Part shown: positions 9,183 to 18,049 of the stretch, piece by piece
Numbering within the stretch: the stretch's first letter is position 1
Layout: every line of letters starts with the position of its first letter
NCBI GenBank assembly: GCA_007121555.1
Contig: SKKH01000044.1
Span: 33,479-97,478 of the forward strand
Reading direction: 5' to 3'
Source: Gemmatimonadota bacterium
Lineage (GTDB): Bacteria > Gemmatimonadota > Gemmatimonadetes > Longimicrobiales > Gaopeijiaceae
DNA: 64,000 bases
The notes under the pieces: model-generated
What the model saw: only the letters and a program-made list of their open reading frames with translations
Told to the model about the DNA's origin: nothing
The model's database searches: none
Made by a program: the position numbers and the translations under genes

Positions 9183-10319
9183 TCATGACTCGACCTCATC
9201 TCCGGACCAGACACGGGAGGCCGGATGAAACGACATCCAGGCGAACCAGAACGAGACGTAGGCTTCCGGGATCGGCTCCAGGCGATCCCCGGCCCTGGGT
9301 CCCGAGATGGCCAATCCGTCCATTCGCCACTCTGAATTCGTCTCCTGATCCAGAATCCGGTCATCTTCGACGTGGAAGGTCAGGGACTCCCCATGGATCA
9401 CGGGGCGAAAGGCCATGGCACCGCCCAACTCCCTGTCCCAGAGGACCACGACCGAGCCTCCCCTGCCCTCCTCGTGAACCACAGCCCTGGATCCGACCGC
9501 CTCCTCCTCGAGGGAACCGAAGGGAAAGACGATTCCCTCGCCTCCGCCTTCCTCTGGAATACCAAGGGTTCGCTCCTTCAGAAAACGCGAGTCATCCAAC
9601 CCGTCCTGGTCGAAGAAGAGCTCTTCGTTCTCTTCATAGTTCCCGTAAGGGTATTGCTCGTAGTTCCGACCCAACTGGAGACTTCCGGTGACGACCCGGG
9701 TCTCGGGATGGAGGATTTTCCAGCCGGCCCACGTGACCTCGAAGGAGGGGAACATGGGAAGACGAACGCCGTCGGCAGGTCCGCATCGCGCCTCTCGCTT
9801 CATCTGAAACCAGAGGGACGTGGGATCCTGTCTGTCGAACATGATCAGGTTGTTCTGGAAGAGGAGTCCAGACACTCCGAAGTCGACGCCATCCACGACG
9901 CTCCGGTCGAAGACGAGACTCGAGCCCGTGAGGGGACAGTAGGTGACCGCCAACTCGAGACCGTTCGGAAAGTCCAGGTTCACGATCTCGTGCCACCAGC
10001 CGACGTTGTGGGGGATCGCCCAGGCCTCGCCATCGACCAGAACCCCGATGACCCGATCCGTATCGTCCAGGTACGCCACTTCGGGGTCATCGGCTCCGAC
10101 GAAAGGAGGATTGAGCAGGGCCGGGATGCCATCGGGAGGAACGCCTCCCGAGACCAGATCGTCTTCCGGAACGCTGCATCGGAAGCCATCGGACCCGTTG
10201 GGCGTGGTATCGCCGACGGTGGGTGGACTGGAAGACTCCGAGCAGGCCACCAGGGCGAGGAGGGCCAGCATTGGCAGCAGGTGCCGCAGGTGGGTCTGCG
10301 TCGAGAGCATATAATACAT
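9183..10319 (-). CDS. DUF3179 domain lipoprotein
   Basis: The ATG at 10319 is chosen because GGAG lies five bases upstream and it is followed directly by a lipoprotein signal peptide: a hydrophobic run LLPMLALLALVAC with a lipobox cysteine, then SESS. An ORF extending to 10406 has no support. The body shows DUF3179 hallmarks: GIPALLNPPFVGADD, IPHNVGWWHEIVN, VTYCPLTGSSLVF, then a LLFQNNLIMFDR segment. The function of this family is not established; members are exported or lipid-anchored and often sit near redox or degradative genes. It is surrounded by secreted amidohydrolases on the same strand but separated by 170 bases from the upstream gene, so it likely has its own promoter. Confidence 0.88.
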   Translation of the reverse strand: MYYMLSTQTHLRHLLPMLALLALVACSESSSPPTVGDTTPNGSDGFRCSVPEDDLVSGGVPPDGIPALLNPPFVGADDPEVAYLDDTDRVIGVLVDGEAWAIPHNVGWWHEIVNLDFPNGLELAVTYCPLTGSSLVFDRSVVDGVDFGVSGLLFQNNLIMFDRQDPTSLWFQMKREARCGPADGVRLPMFPSFEVTWAGWKILHPETRVVTGSLQLGRNYEQYPYGNYEENEELFFDQDGLDDSRFLKERTLGIPEEGGGEGIVFPFGSLEEEAVGSRAVVHEEGRGGSVVVLWDRELGGAMAFRPVIHGESLTFHVEDDRILDQETNSEWRMDGLAISGPRAGDRLEPIPEAYVSFWFAWMSFHPASRVWSGDEVES

Positions 10320-10426
10320 GTCCTCTCCGGATCGAAACCAGGCCGGGCGTTTCCACGAAGGGCGCCCTCGTTCAGGAGAATTCCTGCGGGCCTGATCGGG
10401 TTCCACCCAGTTCCGATGGAACGACG

Positions 10427-10445
10427 GTCAGCTCAACATGCTGAC
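10427..10445. promoter_or_regulatory. Short dyad upstream of the DUF3179 lipoprotein gene
   Basis: GTCAGC and GCTGAC arms separated by seven bases, 108 bases upstream of the lipoprotein start and in the gap after the preceding amidohydrolase. It could be an operator or a weak hairpin at the end of the upstream transcript. Confidence 0.25.
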
Positions 10446-10489
10446 GCTTCGCCTCCCCTTTTCAGAAGCTCAACCCGAGGTCTACGAAC

Positions 10490-11854
10490 TCAGCGCGCTC
10501 CCTTTACGACCCGACCGTCCTTCACCACCAGGTCGACCGACCGAAGGATCGACATCTGCGTCAGCGGGTCCCCCCGCACGGCGATGATGTCCGCACGGAG
10601 ACCGGGGGCCAGGGCTCCCACCTCCGATTCGACTCCCATGAAGCGGGCCGGCCAGAGGGTCGCGGCCTGGATCACCTGCATGGGATCCACGCCCCAGCGA
10701 ACCCACAACTCCATCTCCCTCCAGGTGGAGTCGTTGTGGAACATGGTCGGAATCCCGGCATCCGTCCCGATGAGAAGCTGGACTCCACTCTCCCGGAGCT
10801 GTTGGAATTTCGTTTCCAGTCGAGGGATTCTGGAGGGGAAGAGTGCATAGTAGGGAAGTCGTGTGATGTCGTTCAGGGATTGCCGGATCTCCTCGGCCAT
10901 CTCCTCCGGCATCCCGGCCCGCCAGGCGGGATCGTCCAAGCGCTCCGGAAAGACCTCACCCGTATAGTGCATCACGATGAGAGGAGAAGCCGTCGGTGTC
11001 CAGAAGAGCGAGGCGTTTCGCTCCTTCAGCCCGTCCATGATGTCGTCGGGATAGGCGGGAGCGGTTCCGAGGCCTGTGTGCTCGAAGTTCTGGACCCCGG
11101 CTCGGAGACCCACCCGAATCTCTTCCATCCGATGGGCGTGGGCGACGACCGGAACTCCCGCCGCCCGAGCCGCCTCCATGACCGCCGAAACCTCCTCCTC
11201 GGAGAGCAGGTCCTGATCGATCAGCTTGATCACATCCACCCCGGCGTCCACGAGGTGCTGAACCTTTCCCCTGGCGTCCTGCGGACCGTTCACCCCCCAG
11301 CGGTACCGTTCCTCGTAGGGTTGGTACGGGGCACGCTGGATGAATGGACCCGAGATATAGAGGTCGGGCCCCGGCAACGCCCCCTCTCGAATTCCACGCC
11401 GGACCTCGAGGAGTTCTTCGAGTGGACCGCCGAGATCCCTGGCGGACGTGACGCCAGCCATGAGGAGTTGCTCCGCGGCGATGGCCATGGTTTCCTGGTG
11501 CCGATCCCCGAAGAGCTCGTGCCACCGGGGATAGTCGCCATGCCCCAGGAGTTGGAGGTGTACATGCATATCCCACAGCCCGGGCATCACCGTCATCCCC
11601 TCCGTGGAGATCACCGTGGCGTCTCGGGGGATCTCCATCTCGCCCTTCGGGCCGAGGGCGACGATTCGATCCCCTTCCACCAGAATCACCGCGTTCTCCA
11701 GCGGGGGGCCACCAAAGCCGTCGAGGACCCTACCTCCAACCAACGCCAGGGACTCGGTCCCCACCTGGGCCGCGAGGGACGTCGGGGCCCAGGCCAGGAG
11801 AAGAAGAGGCAGAACTGGGACGTGTTTCAGGAAGGGCCAGAAAGGTCGACGCAT
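10490..11854 (-). CDS. Secreted imidazolonepropionase-like amidohydrolase
   Basis: Fifth amidohydrolase of the region, of a different subfamily: LVGGRVLDGFGG at the N-terminal beta domain, HxH in MPGLWDMHVHLQ, then DVIKLI (candidate bridging lysine), VVAHAH, FEHTG and LIGTDAGIP with the catalytic aspartate; it ends with the usual ADIIAVRGDPL and VVKDGRVV blocks. ATG at 11854 is chosen because GAGGA lies seven bases upstream and is followed by a clean signal peptide (LPLLLLAWAPTSLAAQ); the ORF is open further upstream without a ribosome site. About 454 residues. Probably a periplasmic imidodipeptidase-type or cyclic amide hydrolase, substrate unknown. Confidence 0.88.
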   Translation of the reverse strand: MRRPFWPFLKHVPVLPLLLLAWAPTSLAAQVGTESLALVGGRVLDGFGGPPLENAVILVEGDRIVALGPKGEMEIPRDATVISTEGMTVMPGLWDMHVHLQLLGHGDYPRWHELFGDRHQETMAIAAEQLLMAGVTSARDLGGPLEELLEVRRGIREGALPGPDLYISGPFIQRAPYQPYEERYRWGVNGPQDARGKVQHLVDAGVDVIKLIDQDLLSEEEVSAVMEAARAAGVPVVAHAHRMEEIRVGLRAGVQNFEHTGLGTAPAYPDDIMDGLKERNASLFWTPTASPLIVMHYTGEVFPERLDDPAWRAGMPEEMAEEIRQSLNDITRLPYYALFPSRIPRLETKFQQLRESGVQLLIGTDAGIPTMFHNDSTWREMELWVRWGVDPMQVIQAATLWPARFMGVESEVGALAPGLRADIIAVRGDPLTQMSILRSVDLVVKDGRVVKGAR

Positions 11855-12145
11855 GCGGAAATCCTCGGGGTCACGGGAGCGGGGGTTCATCTTGCCACGC
11901 CAATCGGGGACTCGACAAGCCGCGGGGCGAACATGCGACAAAGGGGGCCGTCGGGCCGGGATGGGGCCCCACTTGGCCTCGGCCGGGACTCTTTGTACAT
12001 TTGGATCTACCCTCTACCAGCCTTGTATTCGGGCATCTTGTAGCAGATCAACTGCGAAGGTTTTGAATTTTCATTGTCCTAAGCTTGGACAATCACGCCG
12101 TTTCGTCCCGTTTCGCTTCTATCTCCAGAGAGGAGAAGAGCACCT
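11855..12145. other. Divergent intergenic region, unusually AT-rich
   Basis: Lies between a minus-strand amidohydrolase and the plus-strand GNAT gene and should hold both promoters. Bases about 12000-12100 are much richer in A and T than their surroundings. A TTGTAG at 12038-12043 followed by TTGAAT at 12063-12068 is a possible but poor promoter for the GNAT gene. A strong dyad lies at 12073-12093. Confidence 0.5.
12073..12093. promoter_or_regulatory. Dyad-symmetric candidate operator upstream of GNAT gene
   Basis: Perfect 7-base arms ATTGTCC and GGACAAT flank TAAGCTT, ending 52 bases before the GNAT start. Position and symmetry suit binding by a dimeric repressor (MarR-like sites look similar, by analogy only). 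Confidence 0.45.
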
Positions 12146-12742
12146 ATGAATGACCACAATGGGCATGACCAGACTGGCACCGCCCTCCTGGATCCTCCCG
12201 CTTCCGTCTCCGATCCGGCCCTCCAGGCTGGAGAAGCCTCCGAACTTTCCATCGAACCGGCCCGCTGGGAAGACGCCCGGCAAGTCGTTCAGATCATACG
12301 GTCGTCGGCCGAGTGGTATGAAGAGTTCGTGGCGCCGGAGGACATGGACGAGCACTTCGTCGACATGGACTGGGCGCGCGAGAATTTCCAGCGCCGGGAG
12401 TTCCACGTCGCCCGACTGGGCGGAGAGATCGCCGGTACCATCTCGCTACAGGAGGTGGGCGACGACCATCTCTACCTGGGTTACGTCTATCTCCACACCG
12501 ACCACGTTGGGAACGGCTTCGGCGGAGACCTCCTGGACTTCGCTCGCGATGAGCTGAAGCGTCGGGGACGCCACTCCATGTTCCTGATCGCACATCCTGA
12601 GGCGGTCTGGGCGAAGCGGGCCTACCTGCGATACGGGTTCGAGATCATCGCCGATACCGACGAGGAGGTGCTCGAATGGAACGACGGTTGGCTCGAGCCC
12701 TACTACGAAGAAGGGTTCCAGCTCTACGAGTACCGAATCTGA
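12146..12742 (+). CDS. GNAT-family N-acetyltransferase
   Basis: 198 residues starting at ATG 12146 with GAGGAG eleven bases upstream. After a 35-residue leader the GNAT fold is recognisable: IEPARWEDARQVVQII, a VARLGGEIAGTISL strand pair, LYLGYVYLHTDHVGNGFGG (the V..xxxG.G acetyl-CoA pyrophosphate loop, here HVGNGFGG), then a C-terminal AYLRYGFEII. The acceptor is unknown; amino acids, antibiotics, polyamines and protein N-termini are all used by this superfamily. It is one of three plus-strand genes and stands alone, with a dyad 52 bases upstream that may regulate it and a double hairpin just after its stop. Confidence 0.88.
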   Translation: MNDHNGHDQTGTALLDPPASVSDPALQAGEASELSIEPARWEDARQVVQIIRSSAEWYEEFVAPEDMDEHFVDMDWARENFQRREFHVARLGGEIAGTISLQEVGDDHLYLGYVYLHTDHVGNGFGGDLLDFARDELKRRGRHSMFLIAHPEAVWAKRAYLRYGFEIIADTDEEVLEWNDGWLEPYYEEGFQLYEYRI

Positions 12743-12743
12743 C

Positions 12744-12789
12744 GCCCCCCCACGGGGGGCTGAAATCGTTCCAGCCTGCAGATGGAACG
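12744..12789. terminator. Two tandem hairpins between convergent genes
   Basis: GCCCCCC (12744-12750) pairs with GGGGGGC (12754-12760); CGTTCCA (12767-12773) pairs with TGGAACG (12783-12789). They lie between the GNAT stop and the stop of the minus-strand small membrane protein, so they could terminate both. Neither has a long T-tract. Confidence 0.5.
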
Positions 12790-12798
12790 GAAGGGGGA

Positions 12799-13098
12799 TC
12801 AGGCGTCCGACGACGTCCGGTCCCCCTTCTTCTGTTGGGAGGGCAGGGCCAGGCCCACGGGGATGAGAACGAGGTAGGCCAGGACCAGCAGGATGGGGGC
12901 GGTGGTGATGGACCCGGTGGAGAGGACCCAGAACCCCACGACTGCAACCAGGACACCTCCTCCCACGAGAAGCAGATGGAGAGGGCCGAGCTTCAGACGT
13001 CGGTCGGGACCCGAGGGTCGCTTCTGCGCTTCCGCGCGCCGGCCCCGGTTTCGGGGGGTTCCGCGATCCCTGCGGGGCTTCTTCCTGCGTTCATTCAC
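12799..13098 (-). CDS. Small two-helix membrane protein
   Basis: GTG at 13098 gives 99 residues beginning VNERRKKPRRDRG; the frame is open upstream but that part has no ribosome site and carries a dispersed-repeat motif. The first half is very basic (arginine and lysine rich) and presumably cytoplasmic. The second half has two hydrophobic helices, LHLLLVGGGVLVAVVGFWVL and ILLVLAYLVLIPVGLAL, with a short TGSITTAP loop. The pattern recalls small DUF3098-type proteins but I cannot confirm the family. Function unknown. Convergent with the GNAT gene and 114 bases from the peptidase-MA gene upstream. Confidence 0.6.
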   Translation of the reverse strand: MNERRKKPRRDRGTPRNRGRRAEAQKRPSGPDRRLKLGPLHLLLVGGGVLVAVVGFWVLSTGSITTAPILLVLAYLVLIPVGLALPSQQKKGDRTSSDA

Positions 13099-13173
13099 TG
13101 GGAGGACCTCACCGGGAGAAGCTGGGTGAATTGTGGGAAGGCGGTGGCCAAGGATCCAGCGGAGGCGATCTGG

Positions 13174-13192
13174 TGTGGTGACTCGGAGATTC
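13174..13192 (+). repeat. Dispersed short repeat, copy 1
   Basis: TGTGGTGACTCGGAGATTC. Matches the motif TGTGGTGASTCRRAGATTC also present at 36191-36209 and 63885-63903. It lies 20 bases past the stop of the peptidase-MA gene and 75 bases upstream of the small membrane protein. Confidence 0.55.
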
Positions 13193-13212
13193 ACGACACC
13201 GGGATGAGAACT

Positions 13213-14283
13213 CTATCTAGCCCGCTCGGTGGGGTCAACCGATTCGTCGTCCTCCCGCCGCTTCGGTGGGCCCTCTTCGCGGAATCCTCCGATGGGCGGA
13301 GTCCTCGGCGGCTCCCACCAGGCCGGAAGCTCGGGCCCCTCCGAGGCCCGGAGGCGGGCCATCCGCTCCCGATCGCGTCGCCGTCGAATGCGGAACAGGA
13401 CGAGAAGGGCGACCCCGAGGGCGAGCCAGAACAGGGTGGATTGGGCCAGAATCAGAATGAAGCCGTACCGACCCTTCACGTACTCCAGCCACTGGCGTTC
13501 AAAGGTTCCGGTGGTGACACCGAACGTGCGACGGAAGGAGTCCTCGAAGTCCCGGGACTCCCGCCAACGTTCCAGAAACACCTCCATCCCCCGGGTCCCG
13601 GATTCGCGGACCAGGTATTCCACTGCGGTGGCAGAGAGAAGGTAGGCGATCTCCGCTGACGCCCTGTCGCTGGGCCAGACCAGACTCAGGGAGTCCAGCG
13701 GCGGCGCTCGCCCCCCGGCCAGGATGAGTCGAAGCCTCCAGGCCTCCTGCACGTTCCATCCCCCGGAGGACCACTGGGCGTATCCCTCGTCGAACCAGCG
13801 AGGGATTCGAAGTCCCGACAGGTAGTCATGCAGACCCAGATGAGCCCATTCATGTCGCACCGTCCGAGATTCGGACTGGAACCCGTCCCAGGGAGTCTGA
13901 AAGACCGGTAGGACGATCCGATGATATCGGGGAATGGCCACCCCGGCTCCCCAGTGGGGAGCTCGTCCCCCTGTGAGGGCGACCCATCGAGCCTCGTCCG
14001 GTGCCAGAAATAGGACTGCCCTTCGAGGATATTCCGGAGGAATCCCGGGGAGCACGGGCCGGGACTCGACGGTCCGGATCACTCGCTCGGCTCGCCCCCT
14101 GTGCTCAGGCCAGAAGACGACCTGAAGGCGCTCCCCGAGTTCGGGCCGGTCCGACGTCAGCACCAGTGCGCTCTGGATCTCCGGGACCTCCGGAGGGCGT
14201 AGGAGGGAGTCCGAAGTGGCCTGGGACTCCTGAACGGCCACAGAAGAGGCCATGGCCAGGAGGAGGAGGGCGTGAGCAAACAT
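13213..14283 (-). CDS. Peptidase-MA-like (gluzincin) metalloprotease, membrane anchored
   Basis: 356 residues with a signal peptide (FAHALLLLAMASSVAV). The zinc site is HEWAH at residues 144-148 with the third ligand glutamate in WFDEGYAQW about 20 residues later, the arrangement of peptidase MA-like gluzincins. A single transmembrane helix (FWLALGVALLVLF) near residues 287-300 is followed by a strongly basic then acidic cytoplasmic tail, so the catalytic domain should face the periplasm. ATG 14283 has AAGGA eight bases upstream. It precedes the small membrane protein and follows the PATAN-TPR gene by 53 bases. Substrate unknown. Confidence 0.82.
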   Translation of the reverse strand: MFAHALLLLAMASSVAVQESQATSDSLLRPPEVPEIQSALVLTSDRPELGERLQVVFWPEHRGRAERVIRTVESRPVLPGIPPEYPRRAVLFLAPDEARWVALTGGRAPHWGAGVAIPRYHRIVLPVFQTPWDGFQSESRTVRHEWAHLGLHDYLSGLRIPRWFDEGYAQWSSGGWNVQEAWRLRLILAGGRAPPLDSLSLVWPSDRASAEIAYLLSATAVEYLVRESGTRGMEVFLERWRESRDFEDSFRRTFGVTTGTFERQWLEYVKGRYGFILILAQSTLFWLALGVALLVLFRIRRRRDRERMARLRASEGPELPAWWEPPRTPPIGGFREEGPPKRREDDESVDPTERAR

Positions 14284-14336
14284 GAGCCCATCCTTGGAGA
14301 GTCAGGCTTCAGCGAGAAGGGGGAACCCGAAGGTGG

Positions 14337-15968
14337 TCAGCGGCCCGTCCGGGCTGCAATCGAATCCAGGTTCGTTCGTACCACCTGGTTGTCAGGGTTC
14401 AGCTGCAGCGCACGCTGCCAGAGCGACCGAGCCGTTTCCCGATCCCCTTCCTCATGGAAGAGCTTTCCCAGCTTGAAGTAGACCTGATCTCCCAGGTCAG
14501 GCTTGAGGCGCACAGCGCGCTCATAGTGGGCTCGAGCGCTTGCCCGGTCACCCCTCCGAAGGGCTAGGTCGCCAAGATTCCGGTGGGCCTGGGGAGGCGT
14601 CCCGCTCTCCCCGACCGCCCGCAGGTATAGGGCCTCAGCGGCAGCGGTCTCGCCGCGACGCTCGAGCACCGCTCCCAGGTTCACCAGGATCGGACCCGAC
14701 CACGGGTGGTGGGCGAGCCCTTCCCGCCCCACCCGAAGGGTCAGTTCCATCTTCCGCCCGGCCTCTGCGGCCAGGACGAGGTACGCGTAATACATGGGGG
14801 GAGGGACCTCGCCTTCGGCCAGTACCTTCCGATAACGCTCGAACGACTCCAGGGATTCCTGGTATCGCTCCAGCTTGCAGAGAGCAATGCCCCGGGCCAG
14901 GTGTAGCCCCGGATCGTTTCCATGGATGGAGGTCGCACCATCCAGAACTTCGAGGGCGTCGGGAACCTGACCCAGGACCTCAAGAGCCAACGCCCGGTTT
15001 CGAAGACGGGAGTACTCGCTGCCGCCCACGGCGTCCGCTCGGTCCAGGTATTCGAGGGCCTCGTTCGGGCGCCCAGTCCTCAGCGCAATCACGGCGAGTC
15101 GAGAGAGGGCCTCCTCATGCTCGGGTTCTGATTCCAGAAGCCCCTGGATTTCCCGCTCCGCCTCCTCCCACATCCCCGAAGCCTGGAAGGCCTTGCCCAA
15201 CTCCAGATGTCGACGGGCAGGAGAGTCCTGCGTAGCGGTGGAAACGTCGATGGAGCCCTCGCCCGTCCGTTCGATCCAACCTTCGCGAACCATGTCGTAC
15301 AGGGCCCGAGCCACCTCGAAGCCGACCATCCCCGCCTCTCGGGTGACCTCGCCAACCGTTCGCTCCCCGTCCACCAGGTCCAGAACTCTGGACTGCTGGG
15401 AACTGAGCTTGCTCCCCTTCATCGATCGCGGGTCCCGGACGACCTTGAAGATCGCCTGGGGAGAGGGAACCTCTTTGCGGATCTGGGTCCACTCGTCCGC
15501 CCGTCTCGCCCCCTCCAGGAGGAGGATTTCCGCAGGAATCGAGACGCGCATGGGGATGGATTGATCGGGCGATTCGCCGCTTCGGAACTGGAAGGATCCC
15601 TGTTCCCAGCCGAAGAGTCGGTAGACCGACTCCTCGACCTCGATCCGGGCGAAGCGCTCCAGATCGGCCCTCTCCAGTTCTCCTCGATCCATCAGGATGT
15701 GGCTGTAATGGGTTCCGGACTCGTCCGCGGCCTCCTGACGGGCCCTGTTGAGGGCTTCGCCGGTTACTGCATCGTTCTGAACCAGAAGTTCTCCCAGCCG
15801 CTCCGGACGATTCAAAACCGTGGCGTGGATGACCACCCCATCTTCGAAGAAGACATATCCGAAGTTCGATCGGTCGGTGACCGAAAGACAGCCGGTCTTC
15901 CGGCCCATGGCCAGGAGCTGGCAGATATCCGCAAGTCCCACATCCTTGAGCTGACCTTCAATCGCCAT
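14337..15968 (-). CDS. PATAN (DUF4388) - winged helix - TPR protein
   Basis: The ATG at 15968 is chosen because AAGGAG lies six bases upstream and the DUF4388/PATAN domain begins at once (MAIEGQLKDVGLADICQLL ... KTGCLSV). A FGYVFFEDGVVIHA strand pair and the FGWEQGSFQF block complete the PATAN domain (to about residue 160). A winged-helix-like segment follows (LVDGERTVGEVTREAGM ... REGWIERTG), then at least seven TPR-like repeats to the C-terminus, with typical LGxxxxxxGxxxEA spacing. No membrane segment. PATAN proteins serve as adaptors in surface-motility or two-component signalling in Deltaproteobacteria and Cyanobacteria; here the partner is unknown. It lies 98 bases downstream of the DnaA-like gene. 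Confidence 0.82.
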   Translation of the reverse strand: MAIEGQLKDVGLADICQLLAMGRKTGCLSVTDRSNFGYVFFEDGVVIHATVLNRPERLGELLVQNDAVTGEALNRARQEAADESGTHYSHILMDRGELERADLERFARIEVEESVYRLFGWEQGSFQFRSGESPDQSIPMRVSIPAEILLLEGARRADEWTQIRKEVPSPQAIFKVVRDPRSMKGSKLSSQQSRVLDLVDGERTVGEVTREAGMVGFEVARALYDMVREGWIERTGEGSIDVSTATQDSPARRHLELGKAFQASGMWEEAEREIQGLLESEPEHEEALSRLAVIALRTGRPNEALEYLDRADAVGGSEYSRLRNRALALEVLGQVPDALEVLDGATSIHGNDPGLHLARGIALCKLERYQESLESFERYRKVLAEGEVPPPMYYAYLVLAAEAGRKMELTLRVGREGLAHHPWSGPILVNLGAVLERRGETAAAEALYLRAVGESGTPPQAHRNLGDLALRRGDRASARAHYERAVRLKPDLGDQVYFKLGKLFHEEGDRETARSLWQRALQLNPDNQVVRTNLDSIAARTGR

Positions 15969-16066
15969 CTGGTCTCCTTGGGACGAGGTCTCCATCTCCT
16001 GAAGCATCACAGGCCCACACGCCAATGGCAAAAGCCACTCGCCTTCTCCGCTCGAAGCAATTCAAC

Positions 16067-18049
16067 TCAGAACCCCTCAACGATCCGATCCTCGACCGAA
16101 GGCCAATCCCAGATCACTCGCTCTCGGGACGGGGACCAACCACCGTCAGGGGACCTCGAGTCTGACGCCGGGCGTCGTGCAGAGGTCTGACGCGGCTCGC
16201 CTCCGTCCTGGTCGGGCTCATCTTCTCCTCCGATCCGACCCACCCCGGCCAGCTCTCGGAGGACTGCCAGATCGTCGTCGCCATCGGAGTCCTCCAGGGG
16301 CGGAGCAGTCATCGGGCCGGCCGGAGCTACCCTGGCCCCGTCGGGCAGGGTTGGAGTGGCGGGAGACGCATCCCCGGATCGGGACGCTGAATCCGAGACC
16401 TTGACGGCCGAGCGCATACCTGCCGTGGACACGTCTTCTTCGGGTCTGGAGGGGACACCGATCCCATCTCCCTCGGGTCGGCTCCAGTCCGGCAACCGCC
16501 CCTCCCCCAGATCCAGAACCAGCCCCCCCTCGAATCGAGATCGGAGGCGGTCGTCCACCGCTCGAATCGCGCTGGGGGCCCGGTCGCTGGCAAGGAAGAT
16601 CCTGGAGTTCCGCCGGCGGAGGGCTTCGAAGAGATGGAAGAACTCGTCCTGGGCCCGCTCCAGGTTGGCCAGTTGTTCGAGGTCGTGGAGCAGGAGCACC
16701 TCCACGGACCACCATCGCTCCCGCCAGGCCCCGGCCACCCCGTCGGAGATGGCTCGAATGAACTCCTCTGCAAAGGCGGATACCGAGATCAGACCGACCC
16801 GAGCGTCTGGATTTCTCGCCAGATGGGTTCGCCCCACGGCCTCCAGCAGTCCCAATGCGAACGCGCTGTCCGTGGCATGAAGATAGAGAGGATTGTAGTC
16901 GGGACGGTCCGCCCGGAGCAGGCGATCGGCGGCTCGGAGAGCCAGCGCGGGGACGGTTCCCTCCAGATCTTCAAGGGTCGGGCCCTCTCCAAGGTGGGTG
17001 AACGGCCGATTCCGCTCCCTGGCGGAAGCCAGAAGCGCCTCGGATTCCTCCAGCCGGTCAGGGTCCTTCAGGAGCGTTGCCGCGGCCTCGGGCCAGGGGT
17101 TTCCCAGGAGGTCGAGTTGCTCGCGGATCTCCCGCATACGCTCCGTGTCCAGCCGAAAGCGTCGCAGTACCTGTTGCCAATCCCGGGGCTCTCCACCCGA
17201 CTCGAGAAGACGATCGAGCCGCCGGGTGACGAAGCCGGCACCCTCCGCCTCGGCTCGTGCCGCCTGAACCCCCCGACGCCATTCAGGTTGCGTGCCGGAA
17301 CGAGGGTCGGAGGCGGTTCGGACTCCGCCTCCGGAGCCCACCGTGCCCACGACCGAAGGGAGCTCTTCAACGGACACGGGTCGTCCCTCCAGCTCCTGAA
17401 GCACGAGCACCCGGTTCAGAGCTCCCTGGAGTTCCCGCACATTCCGAAAGGGCGTTCGGGCGAGAGCCTCAGCGACCCCAGGCTCAAGCATACCTCCTCG
17501 CGCCTCGGTCTTCCGGTGAAGGATGGCCACCCGGGTTTCCAGGTCCGGCGTCCCGATGTCGACGATGAGACCGCCGGAGAATCTGGACAGCAGGCGGGAA
17601 TCCAGGCCGTCGATCTCGGAAGGAGGTCGATCGGAGGCCAGGACGACCTGCCCCCCGCGGGCGGTGATCCGGTCCAGGGTTCGAAGTAGCATCTCCTGAG
17701 CCTGGCTCTGGCCGGTCAGGAATTGCACATCGTCCAGAAGGAGGATGTCCAGCGCCTCATACCTGGAATGGAGGTCCTGATCCTCTCCTCGTTCCAGGGC
17801 CTGCGTCAGCTCTCCGAGGTGGACCTCGAGGGGCTGATAAAGGACGTTGCGTTCCGGGTGGTTCTTCTGGGATCGGTGCGCGATGGCTGACAGGATATGC
17901 GACTTTCCCAGGCCCGAATCCGAGTAGAGGAAGAGGGGATTGTAATTTACCCCCGGGGAGTCAGCTGCGCGCCGAGCCGCGGCGGCGGCCAGCCGGTTGG
18001 CGGGCCCCACCACGAACGTCTCGAAGGTGAGTCGGGGATCCAATTCCAT
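16067..18049 (-). CDS. Tandem DnaA-type AAA+ protein with degenerate second ATPase
   Basis: About 660 residues. Residues 5-235 resemble the DnaA ATPase domain: LTFETFVVGPANRLA, a P-loop ending SGLGKS (45-50, with the first glycines of the usual loop replaced), Walker B LLLDDVQFL (103-111), DSRLLSRFSGGL, DLETRVAIL and a sensor-2 block NVRELQGALNRV. A second copy begins near ALRAADRLLR with DYNPLYLHATDSAFALGLL where Walker A should be, a LLLHDLEQL Walker B remnant and DDRLRSRFEGGLVLDLG; the phosphate-binding lysine is gone. There is no DnaA domain IV DNA-binding helix-turn-helix; the C-terminus is low complexity. Not the replication initiator; perhaps a DnaA regulator like Hda. GTG at 18058 is an alternative start. 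Located between rluD-type and PATAN genes. Confidence 0.78.
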   Translation of the reverse strand: MELDPRLTFETFVVGPANRLAAAAARRAADSPGVNYNPLFLYSDSGLGKSHILSAIAHRSQKNHPERNVLYQPLEVHLGELTQALERGEDQDLHSRYEALDILLLDDVQFLTGQSQAQEMLLRTLDRITARGGQVVLASDRPPSEIDGLDSRLLSRFSGGLIVDIGTPDLETRVAILHRKTEARGGMLEPGVAEALARTPFRNVRELQGALNRVLVLQELEGRPVSVEELPSVVGTVGSGGGVRTASDPRSGTQPEWRRGVQAARAEAEGAGFVTRRLDRLLESGGEPRDWQQVLRRFRLDTERMREIREQLDLLGNPWPEAAATLLKDPDRLEESEALLASARERNRPFTHLGEGPTLEDLEGTVPALALRAADRLLRADRPDYNPLYLHATDSAFALGLLEAVGRTHLARNPDARVGLISVSAFAEEFIRAISDGVAGAWRERWWSVEVLLLHDLEQLANLERAQDEFFHLFEALRRRNSRIFLASDRAPSAIRAVDDRLRSRFEGGLVLDLGEGRLPDWSRPEGDGIGVPSRPEEDVSTAGMRSAVKVSDSASRSGDASPATPTLPDGARVAPAGPMTAPPLEDSDGDDDLAVLRELAGVGRIGGEDEPDQDGGEPRQTSARRPASDSRSPDGGWSPSRERVIWDWPSVEDRIVEGF

